Assembly (NCBI RefSeq): GCF_039889165.1
Contig: NZ_JAYMYY010000001.1
Coordinates: 1,302,001 to 1,366,000 of the forward strand
Origin: Pseudocitrobacter cyperus
Lineage (GTDB): Bacteria; Pseudomonadota; Gammaproteobacteria; Enterobacterales; Enterobacteriaceae
Direction: 5' to 3'
Length of the DNA: 64,000 bases
Shown: positions 48,576 through 56,501 of the stretch, in pieces
How the letters are laid out: every line of letters begins with the position of its first letter
How positions within the stretch are numbered: position 1 is the stretch's first letter
Program-made: the position numbers and the translations under genes
The notes under the pieces: model-generated
What the model saw: only the letters and a program-made list of their open reading frames with translations
What the model was told of the DNA's origin: nothing
Database searches by the model: none

Positions 48576-49310
48576 TTAAGCGCTAATTTTTATACTGCGC
48601 TCTTCAAAAGCGCGACGCAAGCGGCGGGCAAAAAGTAACGCGTGTTCCCCATCGCCGTGCAGACAAACTGTTTGCGCCATCACCGGCGTCCAGACGCCAT
48701 TAATGCTTTTCACTTTTCCTGATTGCACCATCGAAAGCGTCTGTGCCAGCGCCTGATCTTCGTCACTGATTAACGCGCCCGGCAGACTGCGTGGCACAAG
48801 GCTGCCATCGTCCTGATAACCCCGGTCAGCAAACACTTCCTGCCGGGTGGTCAGGCCGTAACGCTCACCTGCGCGAATCAGTTCACTGCCCGCAAGCCCC
48901 ACCAGAATCAGCGTTGCGCTACAGTCATGCACTGCACGGGCGATGGCATCCGCCAGTTGGGGATCTTTCGCCGCCTGGTTATAGAGCATGCCGTGCGGTT
49001 TTACATGGCGCATCGTTCCCCCATGGGCACGCGTGATGGCGTCCAGCGCGCCAATCTGATAGAGCGTTTGCGCATAAACCGTTTCAGGCGGCAACTGCAT
49101 CGCCGTGCGGCCAAAGTTCTCACGATCGGGGAACCCCGGATGTGCGCCAATCGCGACGCCATTTTTCAGCGCTTCGCGTACACACTCAGCCATAGTTTGC
49201 GCATCGCCGGCATGAAAACCACAGGCGATGTTGGCAGAAGAGACCAGTCGTAACAGGGCGGCATCGCTGCCGCAGCCTTCACCTAAATCAGCATTCAAAT
49301 CAATGTGCAT
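48576..49310 (-). CDS. pxpA: 5-oxoprolinase subunit A PxpA (YbgL)
   Basis: PxpA is the LamB/YcsF-family subunit of the ATP-dependent 5-oxoprolinase PxpABC, which converts 5-oxoproline to glutamate. The 244-residue protein starts MHIDLNADLGEGCGSDAALL and contains ANIACGFHAGDAQTM, GAHPGFPDRENFGR and CLHGDGEHAL. Its ATG lies within the end of pxpC (11-bp overlap). Length equals E. coli. Confidence 0.97.
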   Translation of the reverse strand: MHIDLNADLGEGCGSDAALLRLVSSANIACGFHAGDAQTMAECVREALKNGVAIGAHPGFPDRENFGRTAMQLPPETVYAQTLYQIGALDAITRAHGGTMRHVKPHGMLYNQAAKDPQLADAIARAVHDCSATLILVGLAGSELIRAGERYGLTTRQEVFADRGYQDDGSLVPRSLPGALISDEDQALAQTLSMVQSGKVKSINGVWTPVMAQTVCLHGDGEHALLFARRLRRAFEERSIKISA

Positions 49311-50232
49311 CGTTAAGTCGCCATGCCAGTTGTTCCAGATAACGCTGCTGATCGTGGCGCGCTTTCAGCGCCTCTTCCAGCGAACAGGAAACGAAGTGGA
49401 TCGGTTGCCCAAGCGGAATTTGCGCCAGTTGGTACATATCCGCCTCAATAATGCAGGCAATACGTGGATAACCGCCCGTGGTCTGCGCATCATTCATCAG
49501 CACAATAGGCTGACCGTTATGCGGCACCTGCACCACCCCCGGCAACAGGCCGTGCGAGTACATTTCACGGTCGGTCTGCCGCACCAACGGTTGCCCCTGC
49601 AGACGGTAGCCCATGCGGTTACTCTGCGGGCTGAGATGCCACGGCGAGCGCCAGAATGCATCCTGGGAAACGCTGTCGAACTCGTGATATTCCGGCCCCG
49701 GTAGCGCCCGGATGCGATTACCGTGCTGTAGCTGCTTCACCCCCTGCGGCCCGGTGAACTGGCGCTGCGGCTCGCCGAGCGGCAATGTGTCGCCATCCTG
49801 CAAACGTCGCCCTTCCAGGCCGCCGACGCCCACTTTGAGGTCAGTACTGCGCGACCCCAACACCACCGGGACATCAATGCCCCCCGCCACCGCCAGATAG
49901 CTACGGATGCCGTGCACCGGACGCTTCAGAATAAGCTGTTGCCCGGCTTTCACCTGTTGCCGCCAGCCGCTCCATACCGGTTGCTCATCAAGACGTGCGT
50001 CACAGCCTGCGCCAGTTAGGGCAAACCAGCCGTCACGGGTAAATTCGACAGTAACCTGCCCTAAGGTGATTTCCAGCGCAGCAGCGTTAGCATCATTGCC
50101 CACCAGCAGGTTCGCTGTGACTAATGCGGGTTTATCCAGCGCGCCGCAGCGGCTGATCCCCGACTGACGCAGCCCTTCGCGGCCGCAATCCTGTACCGAG
50201 GTGTAAAGCCCGGCGCGAATAAGTTTCAGCAT
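49300..50232 (-). CDS. pxpC: 5-oxoprolinase subunit C PxpC (YbgK)
   Basis: PxpC is the biotin-dependent carboxyltransferase-like (KipA/AHS2) subunit of 5-oxoprolinase. The 310-residue product has the N-terminal LKLIRAGLYTSVQDCGREGL, CGALDKPALVTANLLVGN, and RIRALPGPEYHEFD plus SNRMGYRLQGQPL. It overlaps pxpB by 7 bp and pxpA by 11 bp. Confidence 0.97.
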   Translation of the reverse strand: MLKLIRAGLYTSVQDCGREGLRQSGISRCGALDKPALVTANLLVGNDANAAALEITLGQVTVEFTRDGWFALTGAGCDARLDEQPVWSGWRQQVKAGQQLILKRPVHGIRSYLAVAGGIDVPVVLGSRSTDLKVGVGGLEGRRLQDGDTLPLGEPQRQFTGPQGVKQLQHGNRIRALPGPEYHEFDSVSQDAFWRSPWHLSPQSNRMGYRLQGQPLVRQTDREMYSHGLLPGVVQVPHNGQPIVLMNDAQTTGGYPRIACIIEADMYQLAQIPLGQPIHFVSCSLEEALKARHDQQRYLEQLAWRLNDAH

Positions 50233-50882
50233 ACGCCCTCCTTTTGCGGCACAAATCGTAAGGTATCGCCGGGGCGAAGCAGTACGGGTTCATCTTTATG
50301 AGGATCAAACAGCGGCTGCGAGGTCTGGCCGATCAACTGCCAACCGCCCGGCGTCGCCAGCGGGTAGATCCCCGTTTGCGCGCCGCCGATCCCGACCGAT
50401 CCCGCCGGAACCAGCAATCGGGGCTCGGCGCGTCGCGGCATCGCCAGTCGCTCCGGTAATCCGCCGAGATACGGGAACCCCGGCTGGAAGCCAAGGAACC
50501 ACACGACGTAATCCACCGACGAGTGCAGTTCAACCACCTGCTTTGCCGTCAGGCCGCTGTGTTGCGCGACTTCATTGAGATCCGGCCCTTGCGCTCCTCC
50601 GTAAATCACCGGAATTTCGATGTAGCGAGATTCCGGCTCCAGCGCTTCGCTCTCCTCCCACCAGCGCTGTAAACGTTCGATAGCATCCAGGGCCCTATCC
50701 TGCGGGTTACGCAAAATCACCGTAATGTTATTCATCCCCGGAATGGCCTCCACCACTTCCGGTTGCTCAGCCAGTCGCTGAGTTAAACGCCAGATACGTT
50801 TCTGGCTCGCCAGGGTCACGGGCGGCTCTAGTTCGAGCACGACAGCCGTTTCCCCTAAAAGATAACAACGCGCTCGCTGCAC
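50226..50882 (-). CDS. pxpB: 5-oxoprolinase subunit B PxpB (YbgJ)
   Basis: PxpB is the KipI/AHS1-family subunit of 5-oxoprolinase. The 218-residue protein shows GMNNITVILRNP, EIPVIYGGAQGPDL, HSSVDYVVWFLGFQPGFPYL and GSVGIGGAQTGIYPLATPGG. It is 16 bp downstream of ybgI, and the run ybgI-pxpB-pxpC-pxpA is as in E. coli. Confidence 0.97.
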   Translation of the reverse strand: MQRARCYLLGETAVVLELEPPVTLASQKRIWRLTQRLAEQPEVVEAIPGMNNITVILRNPQDRALDAIERLQRWWEESEALEPESRYIEIPVIYGGAQGPDLNEVAQHSGLTAKQVVELHSSVDYVVWFLGFQPGFPYLGGLPERLAMPRRAEPRLLVPAGSVGIGGAQTGIYPLATPGGWQLIGQTSQPLFDPHKDEPVLLRPGDTLRFVPQKEGVC

Positions 50883-50898
50883 TCTCTACCCTCTTCAA

Positions 50899-51642
50899 TC
50901 AGGCCGGGTTGGGGATGTCGATAAACATCACATCCAGATCGGTCGTTTCATTCAGCCATTCGCTTAACGCGCGAATGCCCCCACGTTCGGTCGCATGATG
51001 ACCCGCCGCATAAAAATGCAGCCCCTGTTCGCGGGCGGAATGAATGGTTTGTTCGGAAACTTCGCCGGTAATAAAAGCATCAACGCCAAAACGCGCCGCG
51101 CTGTCGATAAAGCCCTGGCCACCGCCGGTACACCACGCGACGCGTGAGACTTTGTCTGGCCCGGTATCGCCGCTCCACAACGGTTTTCGACCCAGGCGGG
51201 CTTCAATCCACGAGGCCAGTTCTACGCCGGAGACCGGCATCGACAGTTCGCCCCATGGCACCAGCGGTTCAATCTCGCCCATTACGTTGATGCCCAGCAA
51301 CTGCGCCAGTTGTACGTTGTTGCCCAGTTCCGGGTGCGCGTCCAGCGGCAGGTGCCAGCCGTAAAGGTTAATGTCATGACTCAGCAACGCTTTCAGGCGA
51401 TTGCGTTTCATGCCACGAATAACCGGTGATTCACCTTTCCAGAAATAGCCGTGATGCACGATCACGGCGTCCGCTTGTTGGCGCACCGCTTCGTCAATCA
51501 GCGCCTGGCTGGCAGTTACGCCGGTGACGATTTTTTTGATCTCTTCGCGCCCCTCAACCTGTAAGCCATTAGGCGCATAGTCACTAAAGGTGGCGCTGCC
51601 GAGTTTTTCGTTAATCAGATGTTCCAGCTCGGTATTTTTCAT
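50899..51642 (-). CDS. ybgI: NIF3-like metal-binding protein YbgI
   Basis: YbgI is a DUF34/NIF3-family dinuclear-metal protein, annotated as GTP cyclohydrolase I type 2-like but with an uncertain role. The start at 51642 (MKNTELEHLINEKLG) gives 247 residues as in E. coli; a longer frame to 51735 runs into the promoter region. Metal-binding motifs are VIVHHGYFWKGE (HH near 63-64), DAHPELGNN, and HYAAGHHATERGG-type C-terminal residues (FYAAGHHATERGG). It leads the pxp-nei gene run. Confidence 0.95.
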   Translation of the reverse strand: MKNTELEHLINEKLGSATFSDYAPNGLQVEGREEIKKIVTGVTASQALIDEAVRQQADAVIVHHGYFWKGESPVIRGMKRNRLKALLSHDINLYGWHLPLDAHPELGNNVQLAQLLGINVMGEIEPLVPWGELSMPVSGVELASWIEARLGRKPLWSGDTGPDKVSRVAWCTGGGQGFIDSAARFGVDAFITGEVSEQTIHSAREQGLHFYAAGHHATERGGIRALSEWLNETTDLDVMFIDIPNPA

Positions 51643-51914
51643 CATCGCTTCCTTATGTGCGAATGGGGTGTCACTGACTAAAATAGCGTTCTCATCGCCT
51701 GACGTCGATAACCCATTCTTTGTACTTGATACCACCCGCTTAAACTTGCCCTTTTCAACATTTAATCACACAAATTACTTTTCTTTACCTGAACGATATC
51801 CTGTATATTTATGCAATCAGACAGCATATTACATACATACTTTGAGCTGCATCGCAAAAAAACATCACGAAAACAAATCTATCCGCCGCAGAAATGCCCG
51901 ATAGAGTAGAGGTT

Positions 51915-53399
51915 ATGAGTCCTATGAATACGTCACAGCCGCGAGCGATTTACTACGTTGTCGCCCTGCAAATTTGGGAATATTTCAGTTTTTATGGCAT
52001 GCGCGCGCTGCTAATCCTCTATCTCACCAACCAGCTTAAATATGACGATAACCACGCCTACGCGCTGTTCAGCGCATACTGTTCGCTGGTTTACGTAACG
52101 CCTATCCTCGGCGGGTTCCTGGCCGATAAGCTATTAGGCAACCGAATGGCCGTGATGCTCGGCGCATTTCTGATGGTGGTTGGGCACCTGGTGCTGGGCG
52201 CCAGTGAAATCGCACCGGTATTTCTCTACCTCTCGCTGGCAATTATCGTTTGCGGCTACGGGTTGTTTAAATCCAACGTCAGTTGCCTGCTGGGCGAACT
52301 GTATCACCCTGACGATCCGCGTCGCGACGGCGGTTTCTCACTGCTGTACGCCGCCGGGAATATCGGTTCTATCGTTGCGCCCATCGCCTGTGGTTACGTG
52401 CAGCAGGAGTATAGCTGGGCGATGGGCTTTGCGCTGGCAGCAATTGGTATGCTGGCAGGGCTGGTCATTTTCCTCTGCGGCAATCGCCACTTCAGCCATA
52501 CGGTGGGCGTAAATAAGGCGGCGCTTGCGACCAGAAAATGGGGCTTACCGAACTGGGCCTGGCTGCTGGTATTACTGGTTGTGGCGCCACTGGTCATCAC
52601 CGTGCTGTTCTGGAAAGAGTGGTCGGTGTATGCGCTGATTATCGCCACGATCATCGGTCTGGCTGTGCTGGCGAAAATCTACACCAAAGCGGAAAACAAC
52701 AAGCAGCGTAAGGAACTGGGGCTGATTGTCGTGCTTACCTTCTTCAGCATGCTGTTCTGGGCGTTCGCGCAGCAGGGCGGCAGCTCCATCAGCCTCTACA
52801 TTGACCGCTTTGTGAACCGCGATATCTTCGGTTATGAAGTGCCAACGGCGATGTTCCAGTCGGTGAATGGTTTCGCCGTCATGCTGTGCGGCGTGGTGCT
52901 GGCGTGGCTGGTTAAAGAAGGCGTCAGCGGCAATCGTACCGTGCGTATCTGGGGGAAATTCGCCCTCGGTTTGGGCCTGATGAGCGCAGGTTTCTGTATT
53001 CTGACGCTCAGCGCGCGCTGGTCAGTGGCCTACGGTCATTCATCCATGCCGCTGATGGTTCTGGGGATGGCGGTGATGGGGTTTGCCGAGCTATTTATCG
53101 ACCCGGTGGCGATGTCACAGATTACACGTATTGAGATCCCGGGCGTCACGGGTGTGCTGACCGGGATCTACATGCTGCTTTCCGGGGCGATAGCCAACTA
53201 CCTGGCGGGCGTAATTGCGGATCAAACCTCGCAAAGCGCCTTTGATGCCGCCGGTGCGGTTAACTACGCCATCGATGCCTATATCGACGTCTTTAGCGAA
53301 ATCACCTGGGGCGCACTGGCCTGCGTGGGCGCGGTATTGGCTATCTGGCTCTACCAGGCGCTGAAATTCCGCGCCCGCCGCGTAGCGGTACAAGCGTAA
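51915..53399 (+). CDS. dtpD: Dipeptide permease D DtpD (YbgH)
   Basis: DtpD is a proton-coupled oligopeptide transporter (POT/PTR2 family) of the inner membrane. The chosen ATG at 51915 gives 494 residues (E. coli 493); ATG 51924 is an alternative. About fourteen hydrophobic segments are seen. The POT motifs include EYFSFYGMRALLILYL (Glu of the ExxERFxYYG region) and the FSLLYAAGNIGSIVAP block, and FFSMLFWAFAQQGGS in the second half. It diverges from ybgI and converges on phrB. Peptide uptake here would fit functionally with Pcp nearby. Confidence 0.96.
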   Translation: MSPMNTSQPRAIYYVVALQIWEYFSFYGMRALLILYLTNQLKYDDNHAYALFSAYCSLVYVTPILGGFLADKLLGNRMAVMLGAFLMVVGHLVLGASEIAPVFLYLSLAIIVCGYGLFKSNVSCLLGELYHPDDPRRDGGFSLLYAAGNIGSIVAPIACGYVQQEYSWAMGFALAAIGMLAGLVIFLCGNRHFSHTVGVNKAALATRKWGLPNWAWLLVLLVVAPLVITVLFWKEWSVYALIIATIIGLAVLAKIYTKAENNKQRKELGLIVVLTFFSMLFWAFAQQGGSSISLYIDRFVNRDIFGYEVPTAMFQSVNGFAVMLCGVVLAWLVKEGVSGNRTVRIWGKFALGLGLMSAGFCILTLSARWSVAYGHSSMPLMVLGMAVMGFAELFIDPVAMSQITRIEIPGVTGVLTGIYMLLSGAIANYLAGVIADQTSQSAFDAAGAVNYAIDAYIDVFSEITWGALACVGAVLAIWLYQALKFRARRVAVQA

Positions 53400-53401
53400 T
53401 T

Positions 53402-54820
53402 CTACACTTTTCGCGCCGCCTCATAGGCGGCCAGCGTCTCACTCCGCGCCTGTTTGTGACAGACAATCGGGCGCGGATAATCCAGCGTAACCCCCTGTTT
53501 ATCGGCCCATGTCCAGGGGTCATGAATCGCCTTCGTCGGCACATCCGCAAGTTCACTCACCCACTGGCGAATAAATTCCCCTGCTTTATCAAATCGCTCA
53601 CCCTGCGTGGTGGGGTTAAAGATGCGGAAGTATGGCGCAGCGTCAGTGCCCGTCGACGCCGCCCACTGCCAGCCGCCATTGTTGGCCGCCAGGTCGCCGT
53701 CCACCAGTTGTGACATAAAGTAGCGCTCACCCTCTCGCCAGTCGATGAGTAAATCCTTCACCAGAAAGCTGGCGGCGATCATCCGCAGACGGTTATGCAT
53801 CCAGCCCGTGGCGTTAAGCTGGCGCATCGCCGCATCGACAATCGGGTAGCCCGTTTGCCCTTCCTGCCAGGCCTTCAGATGTTCAGTCGCGTTGCGCCAT
53901 TTCACGCGATCAGTCCAGCCGATAAACGGCCGGTGTTTGCACAACGCCGGGTTATAGGTCATCAGATGACGATAAAATTCCCGCCAGATAAGCTCGTTAA
54001 GCCAGACGCTTCCCGGCCCGTCACTCAGCGCTTTCGGCTGCTCCGCCAGCAGGCGATGCAGACACTGACGCGGCGAGAGTACGCCCACGGCGAGCGCAGC
54101 CGACAGGCGGCTGGTGCCTTCAATCGCCGGAAAATCACGCAGCGCCTCGTATTCACCCGCCCCCTGCTGACAAAAATGGCGCAACCGCTGGATAGCGCTT
54201 TTTTCATCAGCCGGAAACAGTGCCGGGTCAAATTCAGCTTGCGGATAGTTCAGTCGAATCGCCGCACATTCCACCTTCTGCGGCGGATATTGCCGTTTTG
54301 CAGGCGCGGCGACGCACTCTGGCACACCGTCATCCAGGCGCGCCAGCCAGGCTTTTTTAAACGGCGTAAAGACTTTATACATTTCATGATTGCCGGTCAT
54401 TACCGCGCCTGGCGGCAGGATCACGCTATCATCAAAGCCCTGACAACGGACATCGGGTAATGCTTTTTCCACTGCAGCATCGCGCTGGCGCTCGTTGACT
54501 TCATACTGGTAGTTGTAGAACAGGTGCGTGACATCATGCTGCTGACAGAAACTTTTCAACGCGGCGACACTGGCATCAAAATCATCAACTTCGAGAAAAG
54601 CCAGCGGAATGCCCTTCTCAGCCAGCGACTCACGCAGGCCGGTAAGATGGGCAGAGAGATACGCCGCCTGACGCGGTGACATCGCGTGCTTCCGCCACTG
54701 TTTGGGCGTGGCAATATACAGCGCAATCACCGCCGCGTCGGCAGAGCGACAGGCGGCAGCCAGAGCAAGGTTATCATTGAGACGTAAATCATGACGAAAC
54801 CACATCAGATGGGTGGGCAT
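53402..54820 (-). CDS. phrB: Deoxyribodipyrimidine photolyase PhrB
   Basis: PhrB repairs cyclobutane pyrimidine dimers with blue light, using FADH- and a methenyltetrahydrofolate antenna. The 472-residue length equals E. coli. The N-terminal antenna domain starts MPTHLMWFRHDLRLNDNLAL; the FAD-binding catalytic domain has EGTSRLSAALAVGVLSPRQC, WLNELIWREFYRHLM, GYPIVDAAMRQL and WMHNRLRMIAASFLVKDLL, with the electron-relay Trp residues present. It lies 12 bp downstream of ybgA and is likely co-transcribed with it. Confidence 0.97.
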   Translation of the reverse strand: MPTHLMWFRHDLRLNDNLALAAACRSADAAVIALYIATPKQWRKHAMSPRQAAYLSAHLTGLRESLAEKGIPLAFLEVDDFDASVAALKSFCQQHDVTHLFYNYQYEVNERQRDAAVEKALPDVRCQGFDDSVILPPGAVMTGNHEMYKVFTPFKKAWLARLDDGVPECVAAPAKRQYPPQKVECAAIRLNYPQAEFDPALFPADEKSAIQRLRHFCQQGAGEYEALRDFPAIEGTSRLSAALAVGVLSPRQCLHRLLAEQPKALSDGPGSVWLNELIWREFYRHLMTYNPALCKHRPFIGWTDRVKWRNATEHLKAWQEGQTGYPIVDAAMRQLNATGWMHNRLRMIAASFLVKDLLIDWREGERYFMSQLVDGDLAANNGGWQWAASTGTDAAPYFRIFNPTTQGERFDKAGEFIRQWVSELADVPTKAIHDPWTWADKQGVTLDYPRPIVCHKQARSETLAAYEAARKV

Positions 54821-54832
54821 AGTGCTCCTGCG

Positions 54833-55789
54833 TTAAGATCCATAACGTAACCGAAGGGCTTCCGGCCAGGGGTCAAAATAACGTTGAGTCGACAGATACG
54901 CATCCGGAAACTCAGACATATAGTGTTTAATCAACGTAACGGGCGCAAGCAGCGGTTGAGTCGCCAGACGATAACCTTCAATCAGCTTAGAGAGTTCCTG
55001 CCGCTGGCGGCTGTTGAGCTGTTTACGAAAATAGCCCTGCACGTGCATTAACACGTTGGTGTGGTTGCGCCGTGTGGCGGGCACAGAAAGCAGATCCATC
55101 AAGCGCTGACGATAAGCAATAAACCAGGCATCCAGCGACTCCCACTCATGTAGCATCGCCACAAAGCGCCCCAGTTCCCGATAATCAGGCTGAGAATGCG
55201 CCAACAGCGATAACTTATAGCGACTGTGATAGGCAATCAATTTGCCGCGTGTCAGTCCCTCGTCCCGCAGCGTGTTAAGCTCATGAAGCGCATAGAGGCG
55301 TTCGACGAAGTTCTCACGCAGCACCGGATCGTGTAGCCGCCCATCTTCCTCCACGGGCAACCACGGATAACGCTTCATCAATGCTTCGGTATAAATACCG
55401 CGCCCGGCTTTACGATTATTTTTCCCGTCTGCGTCGTAAATGCGCACCCGCTCCATACCGCAGCTTGGCGACTTAGCGCAGACGATATAGCCGCAAAGCG
55501 TCTCGAACCGGGCGATCCTTTTGTCACTGAAATCGCGCATCGCCCGGGTAAGATCGCCCTCCTGCCCATTGCTGAAACGCAGCGCAATTTCACCGTCAGC
55601 CTCTTTTACCAGCCGAAGCGCCGGACGCGGCACGGTTAAGCCTATCGCTATCTCCGGGCATACGGGCTCAAAGCTCACCCAGGGAGAAAGCTCCTCAACG
55701 GCGAAGGGTAAACGCTTATGGCCGCCATCAAAACGGACGGGATCGCCTAACAGACAGGCACTGATGCCCACCGGGATTTTCTCTTGCAT
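54833..55789 (-). CDS. ybgA: TudS-like (DUF523) / DUF1722 fusion protein YbgA
   Basis: The 318-residue protein has two domains. Residues 1-150 form a DUF523 domain, whose characterised member TudS is a [4Fe-4S] thiouracil desulfidase; the three expected cysteines are at 12 (ISACLLGDPVRFDG), 44 (EPVCPE) and 110 (KSPSCGM). Residues about 165-315 are DUF1722 (LHELNTLRDEGLTRGKLIAYHSRYKLSLLAHS, NVLMHVQGYF, RYFDPWPEALRLR). K-12 YbgA keeps only DUF1722, so this is the complete form. It lies 12 bp upstream of phrB. A role in thiouridine or RNA/DNA damage handling is inferred from its neighbour, not shown. Confidence 0.93.
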   Translation of the reverse strand: MQEKIPVGISACLLGDPVRFDGGHKRLPFAVEELSPWVSFEPVCPEIAIGLTVPRPALRLVKEADGEIALRFSNGQEGDLTRAMRDFSDKRIARFETLCGYIVCAKSPSCGMERVRIYDADGKNNRKAGRGIYTEALMKRYPWLPVEEDGRLHDPVLRENFVERLYALHELNTLRDEGLTRGKLIAYHSRYKLSLLAHSQPDYRELGRFVAMLHEWESLDAWFIAYRQRLMDLLSVPATRRNHTNVLMHVQGYFRKQLNSRQRQELSKLIEGYRLATQPLLAPVTLIKHYMSEFPDAYLSTQRYFDPWPEALRLRYGS

Positions 55790-55832
55790 ACCGACTCCTT
55801 ACTTCCTTTCTGTAAGTGTAGCCAGCAGACGT

Positions 55833-55861
55833 AAAAAAACCGCCGTCAAAAGACGGCGGTT
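55833..55861 (-). terminator. ybfA terminator
   Basis: AACCGCCGTC/GACGGCGGTT (55838-55847 with 55852-55861) with an AAAA loop is followed on the reverse strand by a run of at least six T residues. It separates ybfA from ybgA. Confidence 0.88.
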
Positions 55862-55896
55862 CTCGTTGAAAAGTCTGATTTACGGCAATGCAGCGC

Positions 55897-56103
55897 TTAG
55901 TAGAAGTCGCTCGCTGCTTTTTCGGCCTGATCCATCCACACCGGCTTATCGCTGGTTTTCGACCAGACGCGATGCAGATAGCTGTAAAAACGTGCGCGAT
56001 CTTTCCAGAACAACATCACCGGCAGGGCAATGACGCCAGCCGCCACGGCGAAAGTACGACGCAAAATGACAATATGTGCTGGATATTCTTTATACAGTTC
56101 CAT
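55897..56103 (-). CDS. ybfA: Small membrane protein YbfA
   Basis: The 68-residue product (MELYKEYPAHIVILRRTFAV) has one hydrophobic segment (about 17-34, AVAAGVIALPVMLFW) and a conserved C-terminal half including KDRARFYSYLHRVWSKTSDK. It matches E. coli YbfA in length and sequence; the function is unknown. It diverges from kdp. Confidence 0.92.
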   Translation of the reverse strand: MELYKEYPAHIVILRRTFAVAAGVIALPVMLFWKDRARFYSYLHRVWSKTSDKPVWMDQAEKAASDFY

Positions 56104-56411
56104 AATTCTCTCCCCTATAGTTGGCTGGCAATAAACGCCATAAAAATGAATCTCAGTAATCTGGTTAAAATAATACCGCTTTGACTGTAATTTTACTACT
56201 CATCCGACCACTTATTTTTGGCTATTTAAGTTTGATTTACATTCATGCCGTAACTTAGTTACAAAAAAGTTAAATTAATACTAACCATTAGTTAAATCAT
56301 GGTCTTTGCCATTTTTATACTTTTTTTACACCCCTCCCGCGGATTTTTGCGAAATCTTTGCACGGAAAATCCTACCGTTAAGCCAATCACTTAACGTGTT
56401 GGAGGTGGTTT
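56104..56411. promoter_or_regulatory. Divergent ybfA-kdpF promoter region (308 bp)
   Basis: The region is AT-rich and holds the KdpE operator at 56312-56334. Downstream of it, TTTGCA and a TACCGT-like -10 (about 56358-56385) may form the kdp promoter. The ybfA promoter is probably in 56120-56200 but is not clear. No gene was recognised. Confidence 0.55.
56312..56334 (+). promoter_or_regulatory. KdpE operator upstream of kdpFABC
   Basis: The block TTTTTATACTTTTTTTACA followed by CCCC is the KdpE-binding sequence of the E. coli kdp promoter as I remember it, unchanged. It lies 78-100 bp upstream of kdpF. Phosphorylated KdpE should bind here when K+ is scarce. Confidence 0.85.
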
Positions 56412-56501
56412 GTGACTACAGGTGTAATAGCTGGCATGGTGCTGGTATTCCTGTTACTGGCGTATCTGGTATATGCCTTGCTTAATGCGGAGGCATTCTG
56501 A
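56412..56501 (+). CDS. kdpF: K+-transporting ATPase small subunit KdpF
   Basis: KdpF is a 29-residue single-helix subunit that stabilises KdpFABC. It starts at GTG 56412 after GGAGGTG and reads MTTGVIAGMVLVFLLLAYLV, ending ALLNAEAF. Its stop overlaps the kdpA start (TGATG). Confidence 0.95.
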   Translation: MTTGVIAGMVLVFLLLAYLVYALLNAEAF

